Positions 53,877-62,788 of a stretch of DNA of 64,000 bases are shown here, piece by piece. The translations under genes were made by a program, and so were the position numbers. Positions within the stretch are counted from its first letter, which is position 1. Every line of letters starts with the position of its first letter. This DNA comes from Streptomyces sp. R28. Lineage in GTDB: Bacteria; Actinomycetota; Actinomycetes; Streptomycetales; Streptomycetaceae. The notes beneath the pieces were generated by a model. That model worked only from the letters and a program-made list of their open reading frames with translations, searched no databases and was not told where the DNA came from. The stretch is taken from assembly GCF_041052385.1 (NCBI RefSeq), contig NZ_CP163439.1:6251001-6315000 (forward strand). Reading direction: 5' to 3'.

Positions 53877-54762
53877 AGTCGTCCGACGGAGCGGCGAGAT
53901 CGAAGGCGCCCGAAAGGTCGGTCCGCTGTGGACCTTCGGTCTCCTGCGCAGCGAACTGCTCACCACCTTCCGGCGCTGGCGCACGCTCGCGCTGCTCGCC
54001 GTCCTGGCCGCCGTGCCGATCCTGGTCGGGATCGCCGTGAAGATCGAGACGAGCGACGGCGGGGCCGGCGGCCCCGGTGGCGGTGGCGGCGGCCCCGCGT
54101 TCATCTCGCAGATCACCAACAACGGCCTGTTCCTGGTCTTCACCGCACTGGCCGCGACGCTCCCGTTCTTCCTGCCGATGGCGATCGGCGTCATCGCGGG
54201 CGACGCGATAGCGGGCGAGGCCAACGCCGGCACCCTGCGCTATCTCCTCGTCGCCCCGGCCGGCCGCTCGCGCCTGCTCCTGACCAAGTACGCGACCACG
54301 ATGGCCTTCTGCCTGGTGGCCACCCTCGTGGTCGCGCTCTCGGCCCTCGCGGTCGGGGCGTTGCTCTTCCCGCTCGGCGACGTGACGACCATCTCCGGCA
54401 CACGGATCAGCTTCGCCGAAGGCCTGGGCCGCGCCCTGCTGATCGCCTTGGTCGTCGCCGCGTCACTCATAGGAGTGGCGGCCCTCGGCCTGTTCGTCTC
54501 GACGCTGACCAGCAGCGGTATCGCGGCGATGGCGACGACCGTAGGCCTGCTGATCACCGTCCAGATCCTCGACCAGATCCCCCAGCTGCACGCGATCCAG
54601 CCGTACTTCTTCTCCCACCACTGGCTGTCCTTCGCCGACCTCATGCGCGACCCCGTCTACTGGGACGACCTGGTCAAGAACCTCGGCATCCAGGCCCTGT
54701 ACGCGGCGGTGTTCGGTTCGGCTGCGTGGGCGCGGTTCACGGCGAAGGACGTCACGACCTGA
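53863..54762 (+). CDS. ABC transporter permease
   Basis: The 299-residue protein has six membrane segments in ABC-2 exporter style (LTTFRRWRTLALLAVLAAVPIL, then GDAIAGEANAGTLRYLLVAPAGRSRLLLTKY). A Gly-rich loop follows the first segment. The ATG lies in the end of the ATPase gene behind GGGGAGGGG, so translation is coupled. The cargo is unknown; the LolA-like protein upstream hints at a lipid. Confidence 0.9.
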   Translation: MSQAEVVRRSGEIEGARKVGPLWTFGLLRSELLTTFRRWRTLALLAVLAAVPILVGIAVKIETSDGGAGGPGGGGGGPAFISQITNNGLFLVFTALAATLPFFLPMAIGVIAGDAIAGEANAGTLRYLLVAPAGRSRLLLTKYATTMAFCLVATLVVALSALAVGALLFPLGDVTTISGTRISFAEGLGRALLIALVVAASLIGVAALGLFVSTLTSSGIAAMATTVGLLITVQILDQIPQLHAIQPYFFSHHWLSFADLMRDPVYWDDLVKNLGIQALYAAVFGSAAWARFTAKDVTT

Positions 54763-54768
54763 GAGTGC

Positions 54769-55356
54769 TCAGTCGGCCTCGTAGGGGTAGCGGGCGAACG
54801 GCGCCTCCTGTGCGAAGAACGTCTTGGCGCGCGCCAGCGCCTCCGCGTCGTTCAGTATGTCGCCACGCCTGCTGCCGTTGCCGAACAGGACGCCGCCGAA
54901 GCGCATCCCCATGTACGCGGCCGAGTGGTTGAGCGTGCCGACGAGCGGGTCGGCCACCTCGGTCTCCGTGTGCGCGAGCGCGGTGACGCCCCAGAGGGTG
55001 CGCCCGGCCAGCGTCGCCTTGAAGTCGATGCCGGGGGTGCGCAGCCAGCCCGACCAGTAGTCCAGGTAACGCTTGGTGAGACCGGACACCGAGTACCAGT
55101 ACAACGGCGAGACGATCACGATGTCGGTGGCGGCGAGCGTGGCGTCGAGCAGCAGCGAGGGCGTGCTTCCCGCGGGCGGGCGCACATGGTCGCTGTCGCG
55201 CCGCAGGTCCACGAAGTCAGGCAGCGGGTGCTCGGCGAGACTGATCCACTGCTGCTCGACGCCCTCCGGCAACTGCTCGGCGGCCGCGCGGGCCAGGAGC
55301 TCGGTGTTGCCCTCGTTGCGGCTGCTGCCCAGGACGAACAGGAAGCGGCGGGTCAT
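54769..55356 (-). CDS. NAD(P)H-dependent FMN reductase / flavodoxin-like protein
   Basis: The 195-residue protein has the flavodoxin-like loop LGSSRNEGNTELLARAAAEQL for FMN phosphate, VSPLYWYSVSGLTKRYLDYW and ALAHTETEV. Such enzymes reduce quinones, azo compounds or flavins with NAD(P)H. GGGGGA precedes the ATG at 55356. A strong promoter lies 45 bp upstream, inside the end of the amidase gene. Confidence 0.88.
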   Translation of the reverse strand: MTRRFLFVLGSSRNEGNTELLARAAAEQLPEGVEQQWISLAEHPLPDFVDLRRDSDHVRPPAGSTPSLLLDATLAATDIVIVSPLYWYSVSGLTKRYLDYWSGWLRTPGIDFKATLAGRTLWGVTALAHTETEVADPLVGTLNHSAAYMGMRFGGVLFGNGSRRGDILNDAEALARAKTFFAQEAPFARYPYEAD

Positions 55357-55400
55357 GGGATCCCCCAGATGGTCGGCGTACGGCAATTACTCGCACATGC

Positions 55401-55428
55401 ATTATATGCGTACGCAAGTACTTGTCCA
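55401..55428 (-). promoter_or_regulatory. Near-consensus promoter of the FMN reductase gene, with palindrome
   Basis: TGGACA (55428-55423), a 16-nt spacer and a perfect TATAAT (55406-55401) form one of the best vegetative promoters in the window. The palindrome CAAGTACTTG (55415-55424) overlaps the -35 and spacer, the position of a repressor site. The -10 box overlaps the amidase stop codon. Confidence 0.7.
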
Positions 55429-56673
55429 GGGGGCGCCGTCGCCGCGGTCGTACGCCTCCGCCGCCCGCGCCACGTCCAGCAGCACCCCCTCCCGCCCGTG
55501 CGCCGCCACCATCTGCAGCCCGACCGGACACCCGTCGGGCCCGAACCCCGCCGGGATGCTGATCGCCGGATGCCCACTCAGGTTGAACGCCCAGGTGAGC
55601 GCGGTGGAGTACCGCTCGCCGGGGCCTTCGTGGCCGTGCGGCGGGGTGGGGGCGGTCGGTGTCAGCAGCAGCCGGGCGCCGGAGAAGAGGGTGGCCAGGC
55701 GCCTGTCGTTCGCGGCCCGGATGCGGTGGGCGAGAGCGAGAGAGGGGGCGGGGGTGGGGTCGGCGCTCGGGGTTCGCAGGGCGAGCCATGCCGGGGCCGG
55801 GTCGTCGAGGCGGAGCGGAGACCTTGGGCGGACGAGCCGTATCGCACCGGCCTCGGCGAGCCGTACGGCCGCGGAGTGAGCGACGGTGACGACGTCCTGG
55901 TCGGGGGAGTCGAAGCCGAGGTCGGGGGACCATACGGCGGTCGGGGCGTCATGCTCGCCGGGTAGCCCGTCCGTGTCTGTGTCTGCGCCTGCGTCTGTGT
56001 CCGCGCCTGTGTCCGTGCCCGTCCCGTCCCCCGGCACCGCTCGCCGTGCTGCCCCCGACACGACTGCCCAGTACGCCGCCACATCCTCCGCGGACCGAGC
56101 CAGCACCCCCGGCGCCATGAGCCCGGTACGGTCGGCCGATGGCAACCGTCCGTTGCCCACCTTCAGTCCGACGACCCCGCACCACGCCGCCGGAATCCGC
56201 ACCGACCCGGCCCCGTCACTCCCGGTCGCGAACGGAACCAGCCCCGCCGCCACCGCCGCCGCGGAACCGGCGGAGGAGCCACCCGGCGTACGGTCGTACC
56301 GCCAGGGGTTGACCGTACGGCCGTACCGGCCAAGTCCCCAGGTCTGCCAGGGAGTTCCCGGTCCCGGTACGGATGTCGCGCCCACTGCCACACACCCCGC
56401 CGCGAGCAGTGGACCCGCGGTACGCAGCCCGCGGCGCCCCTTGACCCCGATCGGCACGCCGGCCAACGGCAGGCGCTCACCCGCGCCGACCCGTGCGTCC
56501 ACCTCGCGGGCCCGCTGAAGAGCCTCTTCGCCCCACACCTCGATGAAGGCGCACAGGACGGGGTCGGCCCGCTCGATGCGTTCGAGCGCCGCTGCGACGA
56601 CATCGACGGCACGGAGGGTCCGCGAACGTACGGCAGAGGCCACCTCCACGGCCGACAGGGCGGTGCGTGTCAT
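55402..56673 (-). CDS. Amidase (amidase-signature family)
   Basis: The 423-residue protein keeps the Ser-Ser-Lys triad: Lys78 (GVPIGVKGRRGL), Ser133 (TPGGSSAGS) and nucleophile Ser157 (GSDGAGSVRIPA). The Gly-rich loops deviate slightly (GSSAGS for GSSGGS and GAGS for GGS). A low-complexity Asp/Thr/Gly/Ala insert near residues 216-236 comes from hexamer-like DNA repeats. It hydrolyses an amide of unknown identity. Confidence 0.9.
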   Translation of the reverse strand: MTRTALSAVEVASAVRSRTLRAVDVVAAALERIERADPVLCAFIEVWGEEALQRAREVDARVGAGERLPLAGVPIGVKGRRGLRTAGPLLAAGCVAVGATSVPGPGTPWQTWGLGRYGRTVNPWRYDRTPGGSSAGSAAAVAAGLVPFATGSDGAGSVRIPAAWCGVVGLKVGNGRLPSADRTGLMAPGVLARSAEDVAAYWAVVSGAARRAVPGDGTGTDTGADTDAGADTDTDGLPGEHDAPTAVWSPDLGFDSPDQDVVTVAHSAAVRLAEAGAIRLVRPRSPLRLDDPAPAWLALRTPSADPTPAPSLALAHRIRAANDRRLATLFSGARLLLTPTAPTPPHGHEGPGERYSTALTWAFNLSGHPAISIPAGFGPDGCPVGLQMVAAHGREGVLLDVARAAEAYDRGDGAPWTSTCVRI

Positions 56674-56698
56674 GGAGTGATTGTCAGTCAGGCCGAGC

Positions 56699-57223
56699 TC
56701 AGCGGGAGCGTCCCGTCAGTCGCGCCAGCGCCTCCGCCTCCCGGGGCGGCTGTCCGTTCAGGTCGCCGAGCCGCCACGCCGGTACCCATGGCACCCGGTA
56801 CACGTCGATGGCTGATTCGATCACCTTGACGTGCTCGGCGAGCGGCCGTGGAAGCCGCCCCGGCGCGTCCGCGACGAGGACGACGGCATCGAGGTCGAGT
56901 CCGTGCGGAGCCTCCCCGCGGCGGAAGATCTCAAGGGCGTTCAAGGCGGCGGCCAGCCCGGCCGCATGCGTACGGGCGACGAGCAGCACCGACGGCGAAG
57001 CGGCGGGCCCGGGCCAGTTACGCCCGCAGTCGTGGCCGCCGTAGACCGCGGCGAGCGTGGAGACACCCGCCCCACCGTGCGTGCCGACCCAGGAGAAGCG
57101 CCGGGGCGCGGCAGCGGAAGGGGAGGGCGGCGGGGGTTCCTCCGGCATGGCCACGGGCCCACGGATCCAGATCTCCGGCCCCGCTTCCGGCCGTCCCTGC
57201 TGCACGTGCATGTCAGTCCGCAT
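56699..57223 (-). CDS. Conserved hypothetical protein with degenerate P-loop-like motif
   Basis: The 174-residue protein has a ParA/MinD-like opening strand and loop (RFSWVGTHGGAGVSTLAAVYGG), where a Walker A Lys would be expected but is replaced. VLLVARTHAAGLAAALNALE and DLDAVVLVADAPGR follow, resembling later strands of such ATPases. ATP binding is doubtful. It ends 25 bp upstream of the amidase gene start on the same strand. Function unknown. Confidence 0.7.
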   Translation of the reverse strand: MRTDMHVQQGRPEAGPEIWIRGPVAMPEEPPPPSPSAAAPRRFSWVGTHGGAGVSTLAAVYGGHDCGRNWPGPAASPSVLLVARTHAAGLAAALNALEIFRRGEAPHGLDLDAVVLVADAPGRLPRPLAEHVKVIESAIDVYRVPWVPAWRLGDLNGQPPREAEALARLTGRSR

Positions 57224-57428
57224 GCCCGCACTCCTCCCTCGTCACGCCGTCGACCTTCGCGTCCGGCATGAGAACGCTCTGACGTGGCACAAGCTCCTGG
57301 AACGAGTCTGTGACGTCACGGTGACGTCCGCGCCGCGCGCGGCCGGAGAGACTCGACAGTACGTGTACGACGTGTACGACCGGACCTTGACGCCGGGGAA
57401 GCGGAACGCGACGGCGGGAGGGGGCACC

Positions 57429-57476
57429 ATGGAGCCCGAGTGCGCCGTCCGCGAACTCCCCGACGCATGCGAGTGA
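57429..57476 (+). CDS. Possible 15-residue upstream reading frame
   Basis: The frame MEPECAVRELPDACE starts behind a strong ribosome site (GGGAGGGGGCACC) and stops 8 bp before the ATG of the next gene. Its size and position suggest a leader peptide or a translational-coupling device. It may also be chance. Confidence 0.4.
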   Translation: MEPECAVRELPDACE

Positions 57477-57484
57477 GGGAAGCG

Positions 57485-58882
57485 ATGTCTCTACTGAGCC
57501 GCGCGAAGAAGCGGGAACAGAAACGCGCCGCGGCCTCGGCGGCCCCCGTGGCCGGGCCGATCGACGTGCGCGTCCCCGCCGTCGATCCGGGCTCCGGCGG
57601 CGCGTCGATCGGCGGCGTCCCCGTCACCGCGGCCCCCGGCGAGGAGATCCAGCACGTCGTTCTGACCCACCTCCAGCGCATCGCCCTCGCTGCCGGCCAC
57701 GCCGTGCACGCCACGGTCCACGACGAGCGCATCGGTTACGTCGTCCCGCTGCGGGTGGACGCGGACGGCTCCAGCCACTTCACCGCCGAGCCCGTACGGA
57801 TGGCTCCGGCGGGAGGGGTGGAGGCGGGGGTGCCGGGGGAGCCGACGGCGGCGAGGGATGCCGTACGGCTGCCTGCGGGGCCGCCTGCGCCCTCCGCGCC
57901 CTCCGCGCCCTCCGCGTCGCCCGCGCCCTCCACGCCACCCGCGCCGGACGCGGCGCCGTATCGGGACAAACCCACGCATGTCCTACGCCCCTTGCCGAGC
58001 GCCCTGCAGGACTCCTCGCCCACGTTCCGGTTGCGCGCCCTGCCCGAGCCGGTGCAGGACGCCGTGCCCGGCACGGTCGCGCCCCCGCTGGGGGTGTTCG
58101 GCCCACCGCCGTTGATGGACGCGAGGCCGCTACCGACCGACGGACCGCGCACCGGCCTGCCGAGTGCCGCCGTACCGCAAGCCGACCTGTCCAGTCCCGG
58201 CGTACCGAAGGCCGATCAAGCGCCGGACCGCGTGGTGCGCGACCCCGACCCCGTCCCGGCTCCCGCCCCTGAAACCCGACCGGCTCCCGCCCCCCTGTTC
58301 GTCTCGGACCCCGATCCCGACCCCGACCCCAAGCCCACCCCACCCCGCGGGTTCGACGCCGTGGCCGAAGCCGTCCTCGGCGACGGGGCACCCGGCGCCG
58401 GCACCGCCGACGCCTCGCCCTTCGCGGAACCGTTGGCGCGGATCAACGACGCCGTGGCGGCCGGGCGGACGACGGAGGCGGGTGAGCTTGCGGAGCGGAC
58501 CGTGGCGGAGGCGTCCGCGGTGCTGGGGGCGGCGCACCCCGAGGTACTCCGGATGCGTGAACTCGCCGCGTATGTCGCCTACCTGGCGGGGGACCCGGTG
58601 CACGCGTTCGGGCTCTCCCTCGACGTGGCCCGGACCCACCACCACACCCGCGACGCGGAGGCGGCGTACAGCAGCCTCCAGGGCGCGGCCACGGCCTGGC
58701 GGGCCGTACGGGATCCGGCGCAGGGTCTCGACCTGGGCCGGGATCTGCTCGGCCTGTGGACCGAGCTCACGGCCGAGGGCGGTCCGGCCGCCGAGGACAT
58801 CGAGGAGCTGGAGGCGGCCCACGCCCGCATGGGCCGCCTCACCGCCCGAGCCGCCAAGTCGGCCGAACCGCCCAGGAGTTGA
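57485..58882 (+). CDS. Hypothetical protein with Pro-rich centre and C-terminal helical repeat region
   Basis: I do not recognise the family. The 465-residue protein has a basic start (SLLSRAKKREQKRAAA), a small domain (VVLTHLQRIALAAGHAVHATVHDE), about 200 residues of Pro/Ala/Asp-rich linker, and a helical C-terminus (ARINDAVAAGRTTEAGELAERTVAEAS). The last part is spaced like tetratricopeptide repeats. No signal or membrane segment. GAGGGA precedes the ATG. It is divergent from the P-loop-like gene. Confidence 0.72.
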   Translation: MSLLSRAKKREQKRAAASAAPVAGPIDVRVPAVDPGSGGASIGGVPVTAAPGEEIQHVVLTHLQRIALAAGHAVHATVHDERIGYVVPLRVDADGSSHFTAEPVRMAPAGGVEAGVPGEPTAARDAVRLPAGPPAPSAPSAPSASPAPSTPPAPDAAPYRDKPTHVLRPLPSALQDSSPTFRLRALPEPVQDAVPGTVAPPLGVFGPPPLMDARPLPTDGPRTGLPSAAVPQADLSSPGVPKADQAPDRVVRDPDPVPAPAPETRPAPAPLFVSDPDPDPDPKPTPPRGFDAVAEAVLGDGAPGAGTADASPFAEPLARINDAVAAGRTTEAGELAERTVAEASAVLGAAHPEVLRMRELAAYVAYLAGDPVHAFGLSLDVARTHHHTRDAEAAYSSLQGAATAWRAVRDPAQGLDLGRDLLGLWTELTAEGGPAAEDIEELEAAHARMGRLTARAAKSAEPPRS

Positions 58883-58915
58883 TTCAGCGGATCAGTAAAT
58901 CCGTGGATCAGCGGG

Positions 58916-59866
58916 TCACTCCGACAGCTTCCAGACCGCGTGCGCGACGGCGTCGCTGTTCCGGTCGAGGGCGGTGTCGTTGATGTTGGACGTGGTGTCG
59001 CAGGACGAGTGGTAGCAGCGGTCGAAGGACTGCCCCGACGTACCGCCCCACTTGGCCACCTGTGCCGCGGTCTTCGTACGGCTCGCGCCCGTGAACAGCC
59101 CGCCCACCGGCACGCCCGCGCTCTTGAACGGTGCGTGGTCGGAGCGACCGTCGCCCTCGGTCTCGATCTCGGTCGCGACGCCGAGGCCGGCGTAGTAGTC
59201 CTTGAAGGTCTTCTCGATCGCGGGGTCGTCGTCGTAGACGAAGTAGCCGGGGTTCGGCGAGCCGATCATGTCGAAGTTCAGATAGCCGCTGATCTTCGCG
59301 CGGTTGGCGGAGGAGAGGTTGTTGACGTAGTAGCGGGAGCCGACCAGCCCCAGCTCCTCCGCGCCCCACCAGGCGAACCGCAGATGCTTGGTGGGCTTGT
59401 AGCCGGCCCGCGACACGGCGAGCGCGGTCTCCAGGACGGCCGCCGAGCCGGAGCCGTTGTCGTTGATGCCGGGGCCGGAGGAGACGCTGTCGAGGTGGGA
59501 GCCGGCCATGACGACCTGGTTGGCGTCGCCGCCGGGCCAGTCGGCGATCAGGTTGTAGCCGGTGCGGCCGGAGGACGTGAACTGCTGGATGGCCGTGGTG
59601 TATCCGGCGGCGTCCAGCTTGGCCTTCACGTAGTCGATGGAGGCCTTGTAGCCGGGGCGGCCGTGGGCGCGGTTGCCGCCGTTGGCGGTGGCGATGGACT
59701 GCAGCTGGGTGAGGTGGGCCTTGACGTTCGCCACGGGTATGTCGGGTGCGGCGGCGGCCTCGACGTCGGCCTTGGGTGCCGCGTCGGCTATGGATCCGCC
59801 GGTCAGGAGCGTGGCGGTCGCGACTGCGGCGGCCGCCGACGCGCGCCAGGAGACGGGGAGCTTCAT
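58916..59866 (-). CDS. Secreted M28 zinc aminopeptidase (Streptomyces griseus aminopeptidase type)
   Basis: The 316-residue protein has a signal peptide (about 1-30) and all M28 ligands: His124 (AGSHLDS), Asp136 (INDNGSG), catalytic Glu170 with Glu171 (WGAEELG), Asp199 (NFDMIGSPNPG) and His244 (RSDHAPF). A Cys284-Cys289 pair (DRCYHSSC) near the end matches the disulfide of the S. griseus enzyme. It removes N-terminal residues from peptides outside the cell. Confidence 0.94.
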   Translation of the reverse strand: MKLPVSWRASAAAAVATATLLTGGSIADAAPKADVEAAAAPDIPVANVKAHLTQLQSIATANGGNRAHGRPGYKASIDYVKAKLDAAGYTTAIQQFTSSGRTGYNLIADWPGGDANQVVMAGSHLDSVSSGPGINDNGSGSAAVLETALAVSRAGYKPTKHLRFAWWGAEELGLVGSRYYVNNLSSANRAKISGYLNFDMIGSPNPGYFVYDDDPAIEKTFKDYYAGLGVATEIETEGDGRSDHAPFKSAGVPVGGLFTGASRTKTAAQVAKWGGTSGQSFDRCYHSSCDTTSNINDTALDRNSDAVAHAVWKLSE

Positions 59867-60016
59867 GTGGGGGGCTCCGAATTCCAGGGGGACCCCCGTG
59901 GGGTGACCACAGGGGATCCACAGTGAATGGGGTGCCTGGATGGTGGGGGTGAGCCTGACTCTCCGTCAAGAGCACTATTAGGACTCGGAGTTCCTATAGG
60001 GGAAACCCTGCGTTCC

Positions 60017-60529
60017 TCACTGCACGCAGAACTCGTTCCCCTCGGGATCCGCCATCACGACCCACTCCCCGCCCGGCTCCTTCACGTGCCGCAGCACACT
60101 CGCTCCCAGCCCCTCCAGCCGCCCGACCTCGGCCTCGCGCTCCCCGGCCGGCGCGTGCAGATCGAGATGGAGCCGGTTCTTGCCGGTCTTCGCCTCCGGT
60201 ACGCGCTGGAACAGCAGCCGCCGCCCGAGCCCGGTCCCGCTGTCCTTGTCATACGGATCGTCCGGATGCCGTACGGCCACCAGGTCCCGGAAGGCGAGCC
60301 GGGCGTGGAACTCGACGACGGCCTCCCGCGGCAGCGCACCGAGCTCCAGCAGCCGCTCGATGAGGGCGTTGTTGTCCTCGACCTCGTAGTGCAGTGCGGC
60401 GGCCCAGAAGTCGGCCTGCGACTGGGGGTTGGCGGAGTCGATGACGAGTTTCCAGTGGAGGGGAGCGGGGGCGGGATCGGGGCCGGGGGTGGTGACGGGG
60501 GCGGGCTCGGGGTCGGATGCCTGTGTCAT
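60017..60529 (-). CDS. VOC family protein (glyoxalase-like)
   Basis: The 170-residue protein has the VOC betaalphabeta pattern: LHWKLVIDSANPQSQADFWAAAL, then NRLHLDLHAPAGEREAEVGRLEGLGA and a closing DPEGNEFCVQ. The small metal-binding fold covers glyoxalases, dioxygenases and antibiotic-binding proteins. The role is not predictable. The ATG at 60529 gives a Pro-rich leader. Confidence 0.87.
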   Translation of the reverse strand: MTQASDPEPAPVTTPGPDPAPAPLHWKLVIDSANPQSQADFWAAALHYEVEDNNALIERLLELGALPREAVVEFHARLAFRDLVAVRHPDDPYDKDSGTGLGRRLLFQRVPEAKTGKNRLHLDLHAPAGEREAEVGRLEGLGASVLRHVKEPGGEWVVMADPEGNEFCVQ

Positions 60530-60589
60530 GCGACCACTCATATGGGGTGTGGGAGCGGGCTGGCAATCAGAATCGCCGGATGTGTGGTC

Positions 60590-60675
60590 AGCCCGTCTGG
60601 GGGCGCCCCCTCTGGGGGAGTTCGAGGACGAGGCCCGTTCAGGGCCGAAGCGGGGGTCTGAGGGCGGCAGCCCCG
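60590..60675 (-). repeat. Dispersed intergenic repeat, copy B (inverted)
   Basis: Read on the minus strand it shares GCTTCGGCCCTGAACGGGCC with copy A at 49898-49968, the following TCGTC, and the GACGGGCT end. It contains an additional GC-rich hairpin (CCCCCAGAGGGGG type). It lies between two minus-strand genes. Confidence 0.7.
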
Positions 60676-60731
60676 AGTCCCATCCCCGAGTCTGCGGCGT
60701 CAGCCTCAGCCCTCAGCCTCCGGCGTCAGTC

Positions 60732-61685
60732 TCAGGCGTCCACTGCGGCGGACCTCGGCGTCTCGAGTGGTGGTGCGCTGAACTCCGCCGACCTGCTCCT
60801 CCGCGCGGAGCGCCACGCGTCCGCCGTGAGCAACGTCAACGCCAGCCACACCAGCGCGAACCCGGCCCACCGCTCGGCCGGCATCGCCTCGTGGAAGTAC
60901 AGGATGCCGAGCAGGAACTGGAAGACCGGCGCCAGGTACTGCAGCAGCCCCAGCGTCGACAGCGGCACCCGTATCGCGGCCGCGCCGAAGCAGACGAGCG
61001 GCACGGCGGTGACGACGCCGGTGGCCGCGAGCAGCGCCGCGTGCCCGGGCCCCTCCGACGTCAGCGTCGACTCCCCATGTGCCGTCAGCCACACCAGATA
61101 CCCCATGGCGGGCAGGAACTGGATCGCGGTCTCCGCGGCCAGCGACTCGACCCCGCCGAGGTTGACCTTCTTCTTCACCAGCCCGTACGCGGCGAAGGAG
61201 AAGGCGAGGACGAGGGAGATCCACGGGGGCCGCCCGTACCCGACGGTCAGCACGACCACGGCCGCGAAGCCGACACCCACCGCGGCCCACTGCACCAGCC
61301 GCAGCCGCTCCTTCAGCAGCAGTACGCCGATCGCGATGGTGACGAGCGGATTGATGAAGTACCCGAGTGAGGCCTCGACGACGTGGCCCGTGTTCACGGA
61401 CCAGATGTAGAGGCCCCAGTTGACGGTGATCACGCCGGCGGCCAGGGCGACGAGCGCCAGCCGCCGCGGCTGCCGTATCAGCTCACCCGCCCAGGCCCAG
61501 CGCCGTACGACGATCAGTGCGACCGCCACGAAGACGAGGGACCAGGCCATCCGATGGGCGAGGATCTCGACCGCCCCGGCGGGCTTCAGCAGGGGCCAGA
61601 AGAGGGGAACGAGCCCCCACATCCCATAGGCCGCGAAGCCGTTCAGTACTCCTATGTGCCGCTCGCCGCCCGATTTCCCGGTCAC
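60732..61685 (-). CDS. rarD: RarD/EamA family permease
   Basis: The 317-residue protein has ten membrane segments and the RarD pattern: NGFAAYGMWGLVPLFWPLL, LAHRMAWSLVF, NWGLYIWSVNTGHVVEASLGY and LGLLQYLAPVFQFLLGI. RarD-type EamA proteins are presumed small-molecule exporters. The GTG at 61685 has GGAGG upstream. Confidence 0.92.
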   Translation of the reverse strand: MTGKSGGERHIGVLNGFAAYGMWGLVPLFWPLLKPAGAVEILAHRMAWSLVFVAVALIVVRRWAWAGELIRQPRRLALVALAAGVITVNWGLYIWSVNTGHVVEASLGYFINPLVTIAIGVLLLKERLRLVQWAAVGVGFAAVVVLTVGYGRPPWISLVLAFSFAAYGLVKKKVNLGGVESLAAETAIQFLPAMGYLVWLTAHGESTLTSEGPGHAALLAATGVVTAVPLVCFGAAAIRVPLSTLGLLQYLAPVFQFLLGILYFHEAMPAERWAGFALVWLALTLLTADAWRSARRSRSAEFSAPPLETPRSAAVDA

Positions 61686-61829
61686 GGCCCCTCCTTCGCG
61701 CCCTCGTCCGGCCGCGTCCTTGCGGCGGCTCGCACGAAGGTAACGCCGAACACCCCCGCCTGTCATGTCCGTATCGCCATACGGTCATGACAGGCGGGGG
61801 TGCGGCACTCAGGGCGTACTGGGGGGAGT

Positions 61830-62684
61830 TCAGCCCTTGAGCGCGGCTCCGATCGACTCGGCGATCGGAGTGGTCGGGCGGCCGGTCAGGCGGGACAGGT
61901 CCCCGCTGCCGATGGCCAGCTCACCCTTCTCGATGGAGGTGTCCACACCGGCCAGGATCGCGGGGAGCGGCTCGGGCAGCCCGGCGCCGGTCAGGATGCC
62001 GACGAGGTCCTCGGCGGAGACGGCGTTGTTGGCGATCTCCTTGCCGCTCTGTCGGCTCAGCTCCGCGGCGTACTCGGCGAAGCTCCACGCGACGTCGCCG
62101 CCCAGCTCGTACGTCTTGTTCTCGTGCCCCTCGCCGGTCAGTACGGCGACGGCGGCGGCCGCGTAGTCGGCGCGGGCGGCGGAGGAGACGCGGCCCTCGC
62201 CGGCGGCGTGGGTGACGGCGTTGTACTGGAGGACCGGGGCGAGGTTCTCGGTGTAGTTCTCGTGGTACCAGCCGTTGCGCAGCAGCACGTACGGCAGGCC
62301 GGACTCCAGGAGCACCTTCTCGGTGCCGCGGTGGTCGTCGGCGAGCGCGGCCGTGAGGCTGCCGGGGGCGCTGGTGTAGGCGAGGAGGGCGACACCTGCG
62401 GCCTTGGCGGGGTTGATGACGACCTTGTGCTGGCCGACACGGTCGTTGCCGACCTCGCTGCCGGATATGAGCAGGACCTTGTCGCCGGCCGCGAACAGTG
62501 CGTCGAAGGTGTCGGGGGTGTTGTAGTCGGCGACTGCGATCTTCACGCCGCGCTCGGCCAGGTCGGCGCCCTTCTCGGGGGTGCGGACGACGGCGGTGAC
62601 CTGGTCGGCCGGAACCTTCTCCAGCAGCTGTTCCACTACATGGCGGCCCAGGTGTCCGTTGGCTCCGGTGACGACGATGCTCAT
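61830..62684 (-). CDS. NmrA-like NAD(P)H:quinone oxidoreductase (QorB type)
   Basis: The 284-residue atypical short-chain dehydrogenase starts with the NADP loop VVTGANGHLGRHVVEQLL (GxxGxxG) and has the YTSAP and LLRNGWYHENYTENL segments of QorB-like quinone reductases. It uses NAD(P)H to detoxify quinones. AAGGAG precedes the ATG. It is divergent from an HxlR regulator with a conserved Cys, the arrangement known for quinone-sensing pairs. Confidence 0.88.
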   Translation of the reverse strand: MSIVVTGANGHLGRHVVEQLLEKVPADQVTAVVRTPEKGADLAERGVKIAVADYNTPDTFDALFAAGDKVLLISGSEVGNDRVGQHKVVINPAKAAGVALLAYTSAPGSLTAALADDHRGTEKVLLESGLPYVLLRNGWYHENYTENLAPVLQYNAVTHAAGEGRVSSAARADYAAAAVAVLTGEGHENKTYELGGDVAWSFAEYAAELSRQSGKEIANNAVSAEDLVGILTGAGLPEPLPAILAGVDTSIEKGELAIGSGDLSRLTGRPTTPIAESIGAALKG

Positions 62685-62744
62685 GATCAGAACTCCTTGT
62701 GGGGTGCGTTGGCACTAACCCTAGGAGGTGCGCTAACTCAGCGA

Positions 62745-62788
62745 AAGTACCCACTTTGAAGTAAGGTACTTGCATGGCAGTAAGTACC
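62745..62788. promoter_or_regulatory. HxlR operator cluster
   Basis: Three perfect 7-bp half-sites occur in alternating orientation: AAGTACC (62745-62751), GGTACTT (62765-62771) and AAGTACC (62782-62788). The second and third form an inverted repeat that covers the start codon of the HxlR gene at 62774. The set lies between the two divergent genes and probably controls both. Confidence 0.7.

Noticed and set aside
57057..57476. 139-codon plus-strand frame overlapping the P-loop-like gene
   Set aside because: Most of it is antisense to the better supported minus-strand gene; only the last 15 codons have a good ribosome site and are listed separately.
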